Origin: Streptomyces malaysiensis subsp. samsunensis
GTDB taxonomy: Bacteria > Actinomycetota > Actinomycetes > Streptomycetales > Streptomycetaceae
Direction: 5' to 3'
Assembly (NCBI RefSeq): GCF_024519315.1
Contig: NZ_JANIIC010000053.1
Coordinates: 1-64,000, forward strand
DNA length: 64,000 bases
This document shows, piece by piece, positions 18,413 to 26,825 of this stretch (position 1 is its first letter; every line of letters starts with the position of its first letter). The position numbers and the translations under genes were made by a program. The notes beneath the pieces were generated by a model. That model was not told where the DNA came from and did no database searches. It saw only the letters and a list, made by a program, of their open reading frames with translations.

Positions 18413-19032
18413 GGTGTCTCCGGTGTCACGGGGTGGAGGGATTGCAGATGGCGCACGAGGGCGAGGAGGGTGTCACGGCTGGAGGCCCGGTCGCGGGCAT
18501 CGCAGTCGATCAGCGGTACGGAGTCGGGCAGGTCCATGGCAGCGCGCAGCTCCGCCATGGGGTGGACGGGCGCCTCGGGGAACGCGTTGACCGCGACCAC
18601 GAAGGGCACACCGCGCTCCTCGAGCCGTCCGACCGCGTCGAAGCTGACCTCCAGACGGCGGGTGTCGATCAGGACCACGGCGCCGAGGGCGCCCTCGAAG
18701 AGGCCGTTCCACAGGAACCAGAACCGCTCCTGGCCGGGGGTGCCGAACAGATACAGCACCAGCTGTTCGTTGAGGCTGATCCGGCCGAAGTCCATCGCGA
18801 CGGTGGTCTCGGTCTTGCGCTCGATCCCCGCGATGTCGTCCACCCCGACCCCGGCCTGGGTCATGGTCTCCTCGGTGGTCAGCGGGCGGATCTCGCTCAC
18901 CGAGCCGACCATGGTGGTCTTGCCGACCCCGAACCCTCCGACGATCACCACCTTGACGGCGGCGGACGCGGAGGCCGGGAGGGTGTCCTCGCCGCGCGGT
19001 CCGACGATCTCCTCAGAGGTTCTGTAGTCCAT
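18409..19032 (-). CDS. cvnD: Conservon GTPase CvnD (MglA-like small G-protein)
   Basis: 207 aa. The P-loop is GGFGVGKTTM (about 32-41), preceded by VKVVIV. A switch region with DFGRISLNEQLVLYLFGTPGQERFWFLW and the guanine-binding VVAVNAFP follow. This is the small Ras-like G-protein of the conservon, thought to couple a membrane-bound CvnA sensor to output. The ATG lies 20 bp inside the end of cvnC, and the stop overlaps the P450 start. In the guanine motif NKxD is replaced by NAFP, common to CvnD proteins. Confidence 0.93.
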   Translation of the reverse strand: MDYRTSEEIVGPRGEDTLPASASAAVKVVIVGGFGVGKTTMVGSVSEIRPLTTEETMTQAGVGVDDIAGIERKTETTVAMDFGRISLNEQLVLYLFGTPGQERFWFLWNGLFEGALGAVVLIDTRRLEVSFDAVGRLEERGVPFVVAVNAFPEAPVHPMAELRAAMDLPDSVPLIDCDARDRASSRDTLLALVRHLQSLHPVTPETP

Positions 19033-19369
19033 GCATCACCGCCTGGAGCAGTTCGGGGTCGGGCAGCACGGCGGCCGGGACCGGCGCCCTGGCCTCCACC
19101 CGGCCGTCCCCCAGCAGCTCCGCGAGGAGTAAGCCGACGGTGGAGACGGGCAGGGCCAGATACGCGGAGATCTCGGCCACCGAGAGCGGGAACCGGCACA
19201 TCCTCAGCACTGCGGCGGCCTCGGGCGCCATCCCCGGCTCCGGCTCGGCGCGCGCCACGATCAGGCTGACGAGCTCGACGGGCCGGGGTTCCTCCGGGGC
19301 GCGGCCGCGGTTGACGGTGTAGAGCCGGTCGGGCCCGCCCTCGTCCCACGCCCTGCCGGATTCGCTCAT
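19013..19369 (-). CDS. cvnC: Conservon protein CvnC (DUF742)
   Basis: 118 aa. DUF742 hallmarks: RLYTVNRGR near the N-terminus, a winged-helix-like core (RFPLSVAEISAYLALPVSTVGLLLAELLGDGRVEARAP), and the LLQAVMHGLQNL end. The ATG at 19369 overlaps the cvnB stop as ATGA. The domain is DNA-binding-like but acts within the conservon complex with CvnA, B and D. Cytoplasmic. Confidence 0.92.
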   Translation of the reverse strand: MSESGRAWDEGGPDRLYTVNRGRAPEEPRPVELVSLIVARAEPEPGMAPEAAAVLRMCRFPLSVAEISAYLALPVSTVGLLLAELLGDGRVEARAPVPAAVLPDPELLQAVMHGLQNL

Positions 19370-19785
19370 GTCACCCGTCCGTCGACCCGGGGCGGGCTGC
19401 TGAGGTGCTCCCCGAGCCGGGCGACCAGGTCTCTCATGCACTGGCCCATCAGCCCGGCGTCCACGCTGTCCTCGGCGAGCACCGCCAGATAGGAACTGGT
19501 GCCGGCCGCCATCAGATAGAAGAAGCCGCCGTCGACCTCGATGACGACCAGCCGCATCCGCCCGTCCCCCTCGGGGAATTCGGCGGCGATGGCGCCGGAG
19601 AGGCTCTGGAGGCCGGCGCAGGCGGCGGCCAGGCGGTCGGCGGTGTCCTTGTCCGTACCGACCTGGGCCATGCACAGGCCGTCCGAGGACAGCAGGACCA
19701 CGTGGCGGGTCTGCGGAACGCTGGACGCCAGGTCCCGGAGCATCCAGTCCATGTTGAACCGCGGTGGGGTCACTTGCCTACTCAT
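19366..19785 (-). CDS. cvnB: Conservon protein CvnB (roadblock/LC7)
   Basis: 139 aa roadblock/LC7-fold protein. Typical segments are NMDWMLRDLASSVPQTRHVVLLSSDGLCMA and GFFYLMAAGTSSYLAVLAED. Roadblock proteins act as partners of MglA-like GTPases, here CvnD. It overlaps cvnA by 8 bp and cvnC by 4 bp, indicating tight coupling across the operon. Confidence 0.93.
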   Translation of the reverse strand: MSRQVTPPRFNMDWMLRDLASSVPQTRHVVLLSSDGLCMAQVGTDKDTADRLAAACAGLQSLSGAIAAEFPEGDGRMRLVVIEVDGGFFYLMAAGTSSYLAVLAEDSVDAGLMGQCMRDLVARLGEHLSSPPRVDGRVT

Positions 19786-21370
19786 CCTTGTCCGACGACG
19801 TGTTCTGGGCGTTCGGGGTGCTCGGGGTGTCCGGGGTGTCGGGGGCCTTCCGGGGGTCCGGGACGGCCGGCGGGCCCGGTGCGTCCTCGACGACGTCCGC
19901 CGCCGGGATCGGTTCGCCGTTGAGCCCCTTGGTGAAGGCGTCCAGCCAGATCCCGGGTTGCACGGGCCGCCGGGCCGGTTCGCGGGGCGCGGCGGGCGCC
20001 GCCGGGGGTGCGGAGTCGACGCTGAACGGCGGGGGGACCGGGGTGGCCATGGGCATCCGGCGGTGGCGCTGCGGGAGTCCGGCGCCGTTCTGCCGGAAGC
20101 CGGGCCCCGGGCGGTCCGGCGGCACCGGGCCGGTGCGGGCGCGGGTGGGGGACGGCAGGGGCGTGGCCCGCTTGACGGGCTTGGGCGGCGGCAGTTTGGC
20201 CGCGCGGGCGATCATGCCGCCGGGTGCGGGGGTGGGGCAGACGATGTCCTGCGGTACGACCAGCACCGCCCGCACCCCTCCGTAGGCCGAAGGGCGCAGC
20301 GAGACCTGGAACCGGTACCTCGCGGCGAGCCTGCCCACCACGGCCAGGCCGAGCCGCGGCGTTTCGCCCAGGTCGTTGAGGTCGAGTCCGGTGGCCGCCT
20401 GGATCAGCACCGCGTCGGTGCGCCTGCGCGCCTCCTCCGACAGGCCCACCCCGGCGTCCTCGATCTCGATGGCGATCCCGGACTGGACCTCGATCGCGGT
20501 CAGATGGACCCGGGTCTTGGGCGGCGAGTAGCGGGTGGCGTTGTCGAGCAGTTCGGCGAGGGCGTGGATCAGCGGCTCCACCGAGGGGCCGACGATGGCC
20601 ACGTCGGCCACCGAGTGCAGATCCACCCGCTCGTACTCGAGGATGCGGGACATGGCGCCGCGGCACACATTGAACAGCGGCACCTCCTTCTGCCACTGGC
20701 GGCCCGGCCGCGAGCCGCCCAGGACGGCGATGGAGTCCGCCAGCCGGCCGATGAGGGCGTTGCCGTGGTCCAGGTGGAGCAGATCCTCGAAGACGTCCGG
20801 GTCGGCGCCGTGCTTGTCCTCCATCTCCCGTACGTCATAGGCCTGTTGGTGGACGATGGCCTGCACCCGGCGGGCGATGTTGACGAAGGCCCGCTGGGCC
20901 GCGTCCCGCAGGTCCTCCTCGGTCCGTACGGTCTCCAGCACCCACCGGAGCAGCTGCCCGTGGGCGGCGTCGAAGTCCGGGTCGATACCGGGCACATGGT
21001 CGATGTCCTTGACCGACTCGTCCACCCCGGCACCGCGCTGGAGCCGGGCCACCGCCAGGGGCAGCACGTCCTGGGTCAGCCGCCGGATCGCCTTCTCCTG
21101 GTCCACCAGGCGCTGCCGCAGCCCGGCCTCCTGGGCGGTGAACCGGGTGCGCAGCATGGTGATCAGCAGGCCGCGGCGGATCGCCTCGACCGCCGCCAGG
21201 GCCACCGCGAGCGTCGCCACCACCCCGCACCAGATCACCGCGGCCCGCGCGTCGGCGGGTACCACGGCGACGGCGAGCGCCGCGCAGAGTGCCATCGCGG
21301 CGGGAGGGATGACCCATACGAGCGTGGAGGCGGGCCGTCGGCCTCCGGGTGAGGTGCCGGCGAAAACCAT
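19778..21370 (-). CDS. cvnA: Conservon sensor kinase-like protein CvnA
   Basis: 530 aa from the second ATG (21370). AAGGAT lies 4-6 bp upstream of it and abuts the ATG at 21376. Two transmembrane segments near residues 17-37 and 43-64 are joined by a very short loop, so there is little extracellular sensor domain. The HATPase_c region holds LAELLDNATRYSPP and IEIEDAGVGLSEEAR. No clear phospho-acceptor His box is visible, as in other CvnA proteins. The C-terminal 150 residues are Pro-rich and probably disordered. It begins the cvnABCD-P450 operon. Confidence 0.92.
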   Translation of the reverse strand: MVFAGTSPGGRRPASTLVWVIPPAAMALCAALAVAVVPADARAAVIWCGVVATLAVALAAVEAIRRGLLITMLRTRFTAQEAGLRQRLVDQEKAIRRLTQDVLPLAVARLQRGAGVDESVKDIDHVPGIDPDFDAAHGQLLRWVLETVRTEEDLRDAAQRAFVNIARRVQAIVHQQAYDVREMEDKHGADPDVFEDLLHLDHGNALIGRLADSIAVLGGSRPGRQWQKEVPLFNVCRGAMSRILEYERVDLHSVADVAIVGPSVEPLIHALAELLDNATRYSPPKTRVHLTAIEVQSGIAIEIEDAGVGLSEEARRRTDAVLIQAATGLDLNDLGETPRLGLAVVGRLAARYRFQVSLRPSAYGGVRAVLVVPQDIVCPTPAPGGMIARAAKLPPPKPVKRATPLPSPTRARTGPVPPDRPGPGFRQNGAGLPQRHRRMPMATPVPPPFSVDSAPPAAPAAPREPARRPVQPGIWLDAFTKGLNGEPIPAADVVEDAPGPPAVPDPRKAPDTPDTPSTPNAQNTSSDKDE

Positions 21371-21637
21371 GGGCATCCTTAAAAACAGCGAAGAGAAATG
21401 GGTGCGGAATACGGGCGATGATGAACCAGCCCGTCATGGGCCCTGGAGCATAGCGGTTTCACCGTCGCATGAATCGAATATGCCTCTTTCTTCGAAATGC
21501 ATCACTGGGAATTCAAAGAGCGAGAAAAAGCGATCACCTGCATTCATTCTTCGACCGTGAATGATCGCGCTCTGGGCGAATCTGCTCATGGCGAAGGAGT
21601 CTGGGCAGCGTGGCACCCCGGCCCGTAGCGTCCGGGC
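21371..21637. promoter_or_regulatory. AT-richer divergent promoter region of the conservon
   Basis: This spacer between cvnA and the epimerase gene is noticeably richer in A/T than its surroundings (about 21460-21580), with stretches such as GAATATGCCTCTTTCTTCGAAATGC. It should hold the conservon promoter on the minus strand. I see no classical -35/-10 pair I would defend. Confidence 0.4.
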
Positions 21638-22699
21638 ATGACCACTGGCAGCGCATGTGTGATCGGGGCGACGGGGCAGATCGGCCGGGCGGCGGTACGC
21701 GCGCTCGCCGCGGACGGATGGCGGGTGCGGGCCGCCTCGCGCGGCGGGGGCCGCGACGAGAGCTGGCCCGCGTCGGTGGTGGGCGTGGCCGTGGACCGGG
21801 ACGACGACGCGGCGCTGGCGGAGCTGATCGGGGACGGCTGCGATGTGGTGCTGGACTGCGTCGCCTACGGCCGGGCGCACGCACGGCAGTTGCTGGGGCT
21901 CGCGGACCGGATCGGCTCCGCGGTGGTGGTCTCCACCGGGGCGGTGTACGAGGACGACCAGGGCCGGGGGTTCGGCACCCAGGACCGGCCCGACGGCGCC
22001 CCGCGCTATCCGGTGCCGCTCCCCGAGTCCCAGCGGACCGTCCCGCCGGGCGACGGTTACGGCGGCCGTAAGGTGGCGCTGGAGCGGGAGCTGCTGGCCG
22101 CCGGGGACCGGCTGCCGACCACCCTGCTGCGCGCCGGGGCGATCCACGGTCCGCACTGCCGGACCCCCCGTGAGCTGTACTTCGTCAAACGGGCGCTGGA
22201 CGGGCGGCCGGTGCGGATCCTGGCGTACGGCGGCCGCAGCCGGTTCCACCCGGTGCATGTCGACAACCTCGCGGAGCTGATGCGGCTGGCCGCCCACCGG
22301 CCCGGTTCACGGGTGCTCAACGCGGGCGATCCGCAGGCCCCGACGGTCGCCGATATCTCCGCCGCCGTGGACGCGGTGCTCGAGGTGCGCGGTGAGCTGG
22401 TGCTGATCGACGGGGAGCCGCCGCATCCGCACGTCGGCAGCACCCCCTGGAGCCTGGCCCACCCCCTCGTCTACGACATGTCCGCCGCCGAACGGGAGTT
22501 GGGCTACCGCCCGGTGACCGGCTACCCGGAATCGCTGCCGGCGACGGTCGCCTGGCTGGCGGACCGGCTCGCGGCCGCCCCCGACTGGCGCACGGCCTTC
22601 CCCGATATGGCCGCCGCCTACGACCCGATGACCGATCTGTTCGACTACGCGGCCGAGGACGCGTGGCTGCGGAGCGGCGGACACCCCCTCGCGTCCTGA
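21638..22699 (+). CDS. NAD-dependent epimerase/dehydratase family protein
   Basis: 353 aa extended-SDR protein. The cofactor loop is ACVIGATGQIGRAAVRAL (GxxGxxG, near residues 8-20). The catalytic region holds VVSTGAVY and YGGRKVALE (YxxxK-like). A C-terminal substrate-binding part with VLNAGDPQAPTVADISAAVDAVL resembles isoflavone-reductase or reductase-like epimerases. It probably acts on a nucleotide sugar or another small metabolite; no sugar-pathway genes are nearby. Monocistronic, ending before a strong terminator. Confidence 0.85.
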   Translation: MTTGSACVIGATGQIGRAAVRALAADGWRVRAASRGGGRDESWPASVVGVAVDRDDDAALAELIGDGCDVVLDCVAYGRAHARQLLGLADRIGSAVVVSTGAVYEDDQGRGFGTQDRPDGAPRYPVPLPESQRTVPPGDGYGGRKVALERELLAAGDRLPTTLLRAGAIHGPHCRTPRELYFVKRALDGRPVRILAYGGRSRFHPVHVDNLAELMRLAAHRPGSRVLNAGDPQAPTVADISAAVDAVLEVRGELVLIDGEPPHPHVGSTPWSLAHPLVYDMSAAERELGYRPVTGYPESLPATVAWLADRLAAAPDWRTAFPDMAAAYDPMTDLFDYAAEDAWLRSGGHPLAS

Positions 22700-22740
22700 T
22701 CCCTTCGGGCGAACGGCTCCGGGCCGCGCTGGAAACAGAG

Positions 22741-22817
22741 CCGGGCCCGTACGAGAAACAGAGCCGGGCCCGTACGGGAAACGGCACCGGGCCCGTGCGG
22801 GGAACGCACGGGCCCGG
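22741..22817. terminator. Strong hairpin plus triple repeat between convergent genes
   Basis: CCGGGCCCGTGCG (22787-22799) pairs exactly with CGCACGGGCCCGG (22805-22817) over a 5-nt loop, a 13-bp stem. Two earlier copies of the left arm (CCGGGCCCGTACG at 22741 and about 22764) lie upstream as direct repeats, giving alternative stems with the single right arm. It terminates the epimerase and, from the other side, the tripeptidyl aminopeptidase. Confidence 0.8.
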
Positions 22818-22846
22818 CCCATCACCACATACCGCCGCTCGCCGAA

Positions 22847-24493
22847 CTACTTGACGAGGACGGCGGCCTCCTTGGCGGCCTTCGCGTCCTTCGCGGCCGC
22901 CGCGCCGGACTTCGCGGGCACCGGCGTGGCGTGCGGAGCGCAGGTCACGTCCGTGGCGTCCACCGTGCCCTTGAGCAGGTAGGCGTCCACCCGGTCGTTG
23001 ACACACGGGTTGACCAGACCGGTGACCCCGTGCGAACCGGCGTCCTTCTCGGTGACCAGGCGCGACCCCTTCAGCCGCTTGTGCAGCTCCACCGCGCCCT
23101 CGTACGGGGTCGCGGCGTCACGGGTGCTCTGCACGATCAGCGTCTCGGGCAGCCCCTTGGCGGCCCCCACCTCCAGCGGAGTCCGCTGCTTGGCGCCCCA
23201 GGTGGCGCACGGCAGGTTCATCCAGGCGTTGGACCAGGTCAGGAAGGGGTAGTCGCGGTGGAGCCGGGTGTTGTCCCGGTCCCACTTCGACCAGCTGGTC
23301 GGCCACTTGGCGTCGGCGCACTCGACGGCGGTGTAGACGGCGTTGCCGTTCTCCGAGGCGATGTTGCCCGCGGTGTCGGACATGTCCGGGCCCGCGGCCT
23401 CGACCAGCGCCTTCTCATCGCCGGCGAGGTAGTCGCTCCACACCTGGGCGACCGTGGCCCACGAGGAGTCGTAGTACGGAGCGCTCTGGAAGAGCCCGAG
23501 CAGCTCGGCCGGGCCCACGACCCCGCCGATGGGGCTCTTCTTGGCGGCCGCGCGCAGCTTCTCCCACTGCTGCTGGACCTTCGCGGGGGTGTCGCCGATG
23601 TGGTAGGCGGCGTCGTTCTTGGCGACCCACGCCTTCCAGTCGTTCCAGCGCGTCTCGAAGGCCACGTCCTGGTCCAGGTTGGCCTGGTACCAGATCTTCT
23701 CCCGCGAGGGGTTGACCACGCTGTCCACGATCAGCCGGCGCACATGGGTCGGGAAGAGCGTCGCGTAGACCCCGCCGATGTACGTTCCGTACGACACGCC
23801 CAGGTAGTTGAGCTTCTTGTCGCCGAGCGCGGCCCGGATGACGTCGATGTCACGGGCGGTGTTGGGCGTCGTCATATGCGGCAGCATCCAGCCGCTGCGC
23901 TCCGCGCACCCTTCGGCGTACTCCCGCGCCAGCTCGCGCTGGACACGCTTGTCCGCCTCGCTGTCGGGCACCGGGTCAAGCTTCGGGGCCTTGACGAACT
24001 CCTGGGGATCCACACAGGAGATGGCCGCCGAGTGGCCCACCCCGCGCGGGTCGAAGCCGACGAAGTCGTACGCCTTCGAAGTCTTCGTCCACAGCGGGTT
24101 CTTGGTGGTGACCCGGGTCGGGAAACGGAGCCCGGAGCCGCCGGGCCCGCCCGGGTTGTAGATCAGCGACCCCTGTCGCTCGGAGGCGGTGCCGGTGTTG
24201 GCGATCCGGTCCACCGCGAGCTTGATGGTGCGGCCGTTCGGCTTGGCGTAGTCGAGCGGCACGGTGACATAGCCGCACTGGATGGGCTTGGCCAGCCCCC
24301 AGTCGGCCGGGCAGTCCGCCCAGTCGATGCCCTGCATCGCGGCCTTGGCCGCGGCCACCGCCACGCCACGGGCCTCGGCGGCCCCACCGGGCGTCCGCTC
24401 CGCTGCCCCGGCCGTGGGGGCGGCCAGCGCACCGGTTATCAGCGCACCGGCGATCACACCGCCGGTCACGCCGAAGATTGCTGTGCGTCTCAC
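22847..24493 (-). CDS. tap: Secreted tripeptidyl aminopeptidase (alpha/beta hydrolase, Tap/SlpD-like)
   Basis: 548 aa from a GTG at 24493 preceded by GGGGGA. A signal peptide is clear: VRRTAIFGVTGGVIAGALIT with Ala-rich cleavage near residue 30. The hydrolase core has the oxyanion segment YNPGGPGGSG and the nucleophile Ser234 in YLGVSYGTY. The acid Asp is in VQSTRDAATPYEGA and the His in AGSHGVTG, with the C-terminal TAP-type domain. It removes tripeptides from protein N-termini outside the cell. The Lys/Ala-rich tail is unusual. It probably corresponds to the tap gene next to urease in S. coelicolor. Confidence 0.92.
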   Translation of the reverse strand: MRRTAIFGVTGGVIAGALITGALAAPTAGAAERTPGGAAEARGVAVAAAKAAMQGIDWADCPADWGLAKPIQCGYVTVPLDYAKPNGRTIKLAVDRIANTGTASERQGSLIYNPGGPGGSGLRFPTRVTTKNPLWTKTSKAYDFVGFDPRGVGHSAAISCVDPQEFVKAPKLDPVPDSEADKRVQRELAREYAEGCAERSGWMLPHMTTPNTARDIDVIRAALGDKKLNYLGVSYGTYIGGVYATLFPTHVRRLIVDSVVNPSREKIWYQANLDQDVAFETRWNDWKAWVAKNDAAYHIGDTPAKVQQQWEKLRAAAKKSPIGGVVGPAELLGLFQSAPYYDSSWATVAQVWSDYLAGDEKALVEAAGPDMSDTAGNIASENGNAVYTAVECADAKWPTSWSKWDRDNTRLHRDYPFLTWSNAWMNLPCATWGAKQRTPLEVGAAKGLPETLIVQSTRDAATPYEGAVELHKRLKGSRLVTEKDAGSHGVTGLVNPCVNDRVDAYLLKGTVDATDVTCAPHATPVPAKSGAAAAKDAKAAKEAAVLVK

Positions 24494-24630
24494 GTAGTAA
24501 TCCCCCTGCTTTGTTGCGCCGCCAGGAGCGGCGATGATCACAGAGTGTCAGGGGGATTCTTCTGTCTGGCTTACCGCCGAGTACAGGGCAAACCGCCGTT
24601 TCTTTATCAAGACGTGAACATCAACCCACG

Positions 24631-26078
24631 GCGGCGGCCGCCTCGTCGAGGGCCCGGCGGAGCTGAAGGGCGTCCGGGGCCACGGCCGTGGCGAGGGCGG
24701 CGGGGCCGGTCAGGGGCGTGAGGACGGCGGTCTCGCCGAGCAGCCGTGGCCGCGCGACGGGGCTGGTGTCGTACGACGGGCCGACCACGAGCAGCTGCCC
24801 CACCGCGCGATGCCCGCCGAGAACCGCGCCACCGTCCCAGCCGGGGGCGCCGGGGCCGTAGGCGAGTTCCTGGTCGAGCAGCGGGCGCCCGGCGCGGTGG
24901 ACGGTGAGACGAGTGGTCAGATGCCCCGGGGACTCGCCGGTACGGCCCAGGATCTGCTCCTCGCGGAGCACCAGGCGGGCGGTGGGGGCGAGTTCGACAC
25001 GGGTGGTCATGCGCAGATCACTGCCGTGGGCGGAGATCAGGGGTTCGGGCAGCCAACGCAAAGTCGCGCCGTCGGCGACGGTCAACCGGATCTCGTAGTG
25101 GGCGGGCCCGGCCGACCGCCCGGGCAGGGCGATGGTCGCCGCGGCCGAGCCGATGCGCAGCCGGGTGCCCGGCCCCGCCGTCACCTCCAGCGCGATCCGG
25201 TCGCCGCCGAGGGGCGCGCTCATGGCTCCGACCACGGTGACCCGCGCCTCCCCGTCCACGACGCTCCGGGTACGACGCAACGCAAGCGGCCCGTCCCCCA
25301 CGAGAACAGGCAACGCGATACCACCCCGCCCATCCACCTCAGCCCGAACCCGCCCAACGGCCCGAACGCCTGCGTTTGGGGCGTTTGTGGTGCTTGGGGT
25401 GTGCGTTGTGCCTAGGGTGCCTGCCGTGCTTGGGGCGCCTGTCCTGCTTGGGGCGCCCGTCGTGCCTGGGGTGCGCGTAGTGCTTGGGGTGCGCGTAGTG
25501 CTTGGGGTGCGCGTAGTGCTTGGGGTGCCCGTCGTGCCCGAGGAGGCCACCGCAGGCGAGGTGGCCGTCATAGCTGAGGGGTCCACCGCGCCCGAGGGGC
25601 CTGCCACAGCCGAGGTGGTCGAGCCTCGCCCCGGGGCCGGGGCGTCCCGCGCCGGGGCGTCCCGCGCCGGGGCATCCCGCGCCGGGGCGTCCCGCGCCGG
25701 GGCGCGCCCGGACAGCGGCCGCGCGGGGCGCGGCTGTTCCCCACCGGATACGGCCGGACCGCCCGCCGACGGCAGCTCCGGGCCGGACACGACGTCCTGG
25801 GCGCGCCCGGACGTCCGAGGCACGAGGGGCGGCCGTATCCCACCCAGCGCGACCGAACCGTCCGGCGGCCACTCCGAGCCAGGCACAGCATCCGAGCCGA
25901 GCGCAACGTCCGGAGCGGGCACGGCATCCGGGGCGCGCCCGGACAGCGGCCGCGCGGGGTGCGGCTGTTCCCCATCGGATACGGCCGGACCGCCCGCCCG
26001 CGGCAGCTCCGCGCCGGGAACGGCATCGGAGCCGGGCGCAGTGTCCGGGCCGGGCATGGCATCTGGGGTGGGTGTCAT
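24631..26078 (-). CDS. ureD: Urease accessory protein UreD with long repeat-built N-terminal extension
   Basis: About 485 aa, roughly twice normal. The last 250 residues are ordinary UreD: VRAVGRVRAEVDGRGG, GARVTVVGAMSAPLGGDRI-like and LRMTTRVELAPTARLVLREE. Residues 1 to about 237 are repetitive, Pro/Ala/Thr-rich and probably disordered, with tandem ARDAP and STTRTP units and a duplicated GRAP/GGEQP block. The ATG at 26078 overlaps the ureG stop as ATGA, so the extension should be translated; no good start lies just before the core. UreD is the platform that binds apo-urease and receives UreF/UreG for nickel insertion. The exact stop is near 24624-24631. Confidence 0.85.
25470..26012. repeat. 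In-frame tandem and direct repeats within ureD 5' half
   Basis: Three repeat families are nested here. One is an 18-bp unit (GTGCTTGGGGTGCGCGTA) repeated about three to four times near 25470-25540. The second is a 15-bp unit (GCCGGGGCGTCCCGC) about four times at about 25636-25700. The third is a block of about 80 bp at 25701-25781 repeated almost exactly at 25932-26012. All unit lengths are multiples of three or leave the frame open, so they lengthen the protein without breaking it. Confidence 0.8.
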
Positions 26079-26770
26079 GCCGGGGTCGCTGTCCAGGCGG
26101 CCAGGCGGGTGCGGACCCAGTCGGCGATGGGGCGGACGCCGTCCTCGGCGACCAGGGAGGTGAAGGCGACGGGGAGTTCACCTCGCTGGGCCTTCGCGTC
26201 GCGCGCCATGCGCTCCAGGTCGGAGCCGACGTACGGGGCGAGGTCGGTCTTGTTGACGACGAGCAGATCGGCGGTGGTGACGCCGGGGCCGCCCTTGCGG
26301 GGGATGTCGTCGCCGCCCGCGACGTCGATGACGAACACCTGCGCGTCGACCAGGCCCTTGGAGAAGGTCGCGGTGAGGTTGTCCCCGCCGGACTCGACCA
26401 GGATCAGATCGAGCGGACCCACGGACTCCTCGAGCTCCTCGACCGCCTCCAGGTTGGCGGAGATGTCATCGCGGATCGCGGTGTGCGGGCAGGCGCCGGT
26501 CTCCACGGCGGTGATGCGTTCGGGCGGAAGTACGGCGTTGCGCAGCAGGAACTCGGCGTCCTCTCGGGTGTAGATGTCATTGGTGACCACAGCGAGGGAG
26601 AACTGGTCGCGCAGCGCCCGGCACAGCGCGGCGACGGTCGCGGTCTTGCCCGAGCCCACCGGCCCGCCGAGGCCGATGCGCAGCGCCCTGCGGGTGCCGT
26701 CGGGGCGTTGGGGGGCGGGGGCGCCGTAGGTGTGGCGCGGGGGGTAGGGGTCCGCGTGGTCGAGGTGCAT
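26075..26770 (-). CDS. ureG: Urease accessory GTPase UreG
   Basis: 231 aa. The P-loop GGPVGSGKT lies at about 35-43. The metal-binding CPH motif is present (ETGACPHTAIRDD), along with the Glu/Ser-rich VESGGDNLTATFS and the guanine specificity motif NKTD. GTP hydrolysis drives nickel delivery into the urease active site with UreF, UreD and UreE-like help. No ureE is seen in this operon. A His/Asp-containing N-terminal stretch (MHLDHADPYPPRHTYG) may help bind nickel. It lies between ureF and ureD and overlaps the latter by 4 bp. Confidence 0.96.
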   Translation of the reverse strand: MHLDHADPYPPRHTYGAPAPQRPDGTRRALRIGLGGPVGSGKTATVAALCRALRDQFSLAVVTNDIYTREDAEFLLRNAVLPPERITAVETGACPHTAIRDDISANLEAVEELEESVGPLDLILVESGGDNLTATFSKGLVDAQVFVIDVAGGDDIPRKGGPGVTTADLLVVNKTDLAPYVGSDLERMARDAKAQRGELPVAFTSLVAEDGVRPIADWVRTRLAAWTATPA

Positions 26771-26825
26771 GACGGCTCCGATGTTCCAACGGGTGCGGGG
26801 GGATGCGGTTCGGTTCGCGCCGGGG

